Positions 61,980-64,000 of a stretch of DNA of 64,000 nt are shown one piece after another (within the stretch, counting starts at the first letter, position 1; each line of letters opens with the position of its first letter). Position numbers and translations under genes: made by a program. The notes beneath the pieces were generated by a model. The model had not been told where the DNA came from. It saw nothing but the letters and a program-made list of their open reading frames with translations, and ran no database searches. The stretch is taken from NCBI GenBank assembly GCA_963701735.1, contig CAVPBI010000017.1, positions 1 through 64,000 on the forward strand, in the 5' to 3' direction. The DNA comes from CAWABB01 sp963701735. Its GTDB lineage: Bacteria; Bacteroidota; Ignavibacteria; UBA10030; UBA6906.

Positions 61980-63992
61980 ATGGAACTCTCCGTCATCATC
62001 GTCAACTACAACGTTCGCCAGTTCCTGGAGAACGCCCTGCATTCCATCCGCAGGGCGATGGCGGATATCGACGGGGAGATTTTCGTCGTCGACAACGCCT
62101 CGACCGACGGCAGCGCGGCGATGGTGCGGGCCAAATTTCCGGACGTGCATCTGCTGGAGAACAGCGAGAACCTCGGCTTCGCACGCGCCAACAACCTCGC
62201 GCTTACGCGCGCGCGCGGGACGTACCTCCTGCTCATCAACCCGGACACGGTCGTCCAGGAGACCACCTTCCATGAAATGATCCAGTTCCTCCGCTCCCGT
62301 CCCGATGTCGGACTGGCCGGGTGCAAGGTGCTGAATCCCGACGGGACCTTCCAGCTGCCGTGCAGAAGGAGCTTCCCCACGCCATGGGTCGCGTTCACGA
62401 AGATCTTCGGGTTGAGCGCGCTGTTTCCCCGCACGCGCCTCTTCGGCAAGTATAACCTGACGTATCTGTCGCCCGACGAGACGTATCCCGTCGATGCCGT
62501 CAGCGGATCGTTCATGATGATGTCGCGCGCGGCGTATGACAGGGTCGGCGGATTGGACGAGTCGTTCTTCATGTACGGCGAGGACCTCGATTGGTGCTAC
62601 CGCGTGAAAGAGGCGGGGTTCGGCGTGTACTACGTGCATACGACGTCGATCATACACTTCAAGGGCGAGAGCACGCGTCGGAGCGACATCGACGAGATCC
62701 GGACGTTCTACAGCGCCATGGAGCTCTTCGTCGAGAAGCACTTCGGCCGCTCGCCGCTGTTGACGTCGTTCCTCCGCGCGGGGATCGTCCTCCGGGAGGG
62801 CGCGGCGACGCTGGCCCGATCGGGGATGCCGCTGCTCCGCGCGTGTCTGGACGTGCTCCTTCTGAACTTCGCGCTCTTCCTCAGCGCATGGATCTATCTG
62901 GGGGATATCGCGCGATTCCCGATGAACGCCGACCCGATCGTCTGGGTCGTCCCCGCGCTCATCGTGGTCATGACCGCATTCTTCTCGGGAGTGTATACCG
63001 TCCGCCCGTATGCCGCGGGGCGGATGGCGGGCGTCGTCATCGTGAGCTATGTGCTGATCTCCGCGCTGGTGTTCTTTGCGAAGGCGTTCGCCTACAGCCG
63101 TGCCGTCGTCGCGATTTCAGCGCTGCTGGTGCTGGTGCTGCTGCCGGGGTGGCGCTTCCTCGCCCGCCGGATGGGACGGGGCGGCCAGCACAGGACGGGC
63201 CACCGCACATTGCTTGGCAGCCGGGCGGTGATCGTCGGGACCGGTACCTCGGCGCAGGAGCTCCTGCGCAAGCTGCGGGCCCGGGTCGATGGAGGGTACG
63301 AGATCGTCGGGTTCATCGCGAAGGGGCCCGATCTCATCGGCGAGCGGATCGCCGGTGTGGAGGTCGTCGGGAGCCTGGAGAACGCCGGAAAGGTGATCGC
63401 CGAGCAGAAGGTGAGCGACGTCATCTTCTCCACGGACGGCATCACGTACACGGATATTCTCTCTGTGATCAGCCGGACGCATGCCGGCAGCGTCAGTTTC
63501 CGGCTGGTGCCCGGAAGCCTCGAGTCGATCGTGGGGAAGACCCGCATCGATGAGCTCGACAGCATTCCCCTGGTGGAGATCGACTACAATCTCCACAAGC
63601 CGGGCAACCGGCTTGTGAAGCGCATGTTCGACATCATCGTATCGCTCGTCCTGCTTCCGACGCTGTTTCTCCCCGTCTGGGCCGCGTCGCGTTTCGGCTG
63701 GGTTGATCGCGCCGCACAGGGGATCCGGGCGATCCGTGCGCTGCCATCCGTTCTTGCGGGGCGCATCAGCCTCGTCGGCCGTCCGATCTGGGAGCTGGCC
63801 GAAGGCGACGGCGGCCGCCTGCCGCATCAGGCGGAACTGGGGCCGTGCGGCCTTACGGGCCTGGTGCAGGTCCACTGGCGCGAGGATCTTCCTGCCGATG
63901 AAATTGAACGGTATAAGTTGTATTATGCCAAGAATCAGTCGTTGATGCTGGATGTCGAGATTCTCATGAAAGCGTTGTTCCGGAAGAGCTGA
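61980..63992 (+). CDS. GT2 glycosyltransferase fused to a degenerate sugar-transferase (WcaJ-like) module
   Basis: This 670-aa fusion has a GT-A family 2 domain (about 1-250: SVIIVNYNVRQF, VVDNASTDGS, INPDT Asp89, YGEDLDW) followed by four membrane helices (about 287-393), a Rossmann-like domain (SRAVIVGTGTSAQELLRKL) and a WcaJ-like C-terminus. The C-terminus has the membrane helix at 548-570, RISLVGRP, GLTGLVQVHWRED and YYAKNQSLMLDVEIL, but it lacks the KLDSxGPV-RQ and KFRSM blocks and the Asp-Glu pair seen in the 56896 enzyme. The second half is therefore probably not a phosphotransferase and may only hold the GT2 domain in place or bind the lipid carrier. The stop codon lies 8 bp from the window end. 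Confidence 0.85.
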   Translation: MELSVIIVNYNVRQFLENALHSIRRAMADIDGEIFVVDNASTDGSAAMVRAKFPDVHLLENSENLGFARANNLALTRARGTYLLLINPDTVVQETTFHEMIQFLRSRPDVGLAGCKVLNPDGTFQLPCRRSFPTPWVAFTKIFGLSALFPRTRLFGKYNLTYLSPDETYPVDAVSGSFMMMSRAAYDRVGGLDESFFMYGEDLDWCYRVKEAGFGVYYVHTTSIIHFKGESTRRSDIDEIRTFYSAMELFVEKHFGRSPLLTSFLRAGIVLREGAATLARSGMPLLRACLDVLLLNFALFLSAWIYLGDIARFPMNADPIVWVVPALIVVMTAFFSGVYTVRPYAAGRMAGVVIVSYVLISALVFFAKAFAYSRAVVAISALLVLVLLPGWRFLARRMGRGGQHRTGHRTLLGSRAVIVGTGTSAQELLRKLRARVDGGYEIVGFIAKGPDLIGERIAGVEVVGSLENAGKVIAEQKVSDVIFSTDGITYTDILSVISRTHAGSVSFRLVPGSLESIVGKTRIDELDSIPLVEIDYNLHKPGNRLVKRMFDIIVSLVLLPTLFLPVWAASRFGWVDRAAQGIRAIRALPSVLAGRISLVGRPIWELAEGDGGRLPHQAELGPCGLTGLVQVHWREDLPADEIERYKLYYAKNQSLMLDVEILMKALFRKS

Positions 63993-64000
63993 GGTCGCAA

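Noticed and set aside
1..64000. tRNA or rRNA genes, CRISPR arrays, insertion sequences, prophage or toxin-antitoxin genes
   Set aside because: No cloverleaf with a T-loop GTTCGA signature in context, no regularly spaced repeats of CRISPR type, and no transposase, integrase or phage proteins were seen in the translated frames.

Overview
The window is about 64 kb of high-GC (low 60s %, estimated by eye) bacterial chromosome with tightly packed genes and many 4-bp start/stop overlaps. A SprA-type outer-membrane translocon gene lies next to a PorX gene (receiver plus PglZ-type phosphohydrolase domain). One very clear promoter has the Bacteroidota form (TTTG, 20 nt, TAnnTTTG). Together these place the organism in the Bacteroidota/Chlorobiota (FCB) group, perhaps a GC-rich Ignavibacteria- or Kapabacteria-like lineage. 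The exact taxon cannot be fixed from this sequence alone.

Layout. 0-5 kb: a stand-alone receiver protein, a small unknown protein, an RRM RNA-binding protein, an exported GH97 glycosidase, a small exported Cys-Pro protein and a divergent membrane-anchored MsrA. 5.5-14.7 kb (+): a secreted CBM-like protein, a YbaK-type deacylase, archease with RtcB (RNA ligation), a DUF3108 exported protein, a PIN-PhoH ATPase, Tex, and a PLP enzyme of the D-cysteine desulfhydrase/ACC deaminase family. 14.7-26.3 kb (-): one block encoding two ABC ATPases, two permeases, an exported SH3-like protein, a membrane-anchored solute-binding protein, a large lipoprotein and a lipoprotein zinc amidase with a golvesin-like insertion. 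I read it as a possible cell-wall peptide recovery or import module. 26.5-43.6 kb (+): a DgcN-like gene, sprA, porX, tsaE, tsaB, accD, panC, a nucleotidyltransferase, a small exported protein, a LytR_C protein, rsfS and argS.

43.6 kb to the end (+) is a Wzx/Wzy-type surface polysaccharide locus: methyltransferase, GH5-like hydrolase, rmlB, SLBB export protein, Wzz-like chain-length protein, Wzx flippase, Wzy polymerase, two GT2 enzymes, rmlC, a GT4 enzyme, an initiating sugar-phosphate transferase, a Wzi-like outer-membrane protein, a DegT aminotransferase, a polyprenyl-phosphate glycosyltransferase, and a GT2 fused to a degenerate sugar-transferase domain. rmlA and rmlD are not in the window.

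Sequence quality matters when using this window. Several otherwise well-conserved genes are broken by single frameshifts (about 19.87, 24.27, 26.57, 27.02, 31.23 and 40.43 kb). One GT4 gene (55.7-56.9 kb) switches frame roughly eleven times in about 600 bp while its protein sequence stays recognisable. That points to consensus errors rather than true pseudogenes. No tRNA, rRNA, CRISPR array, insertion sequence or prophage was recognised.
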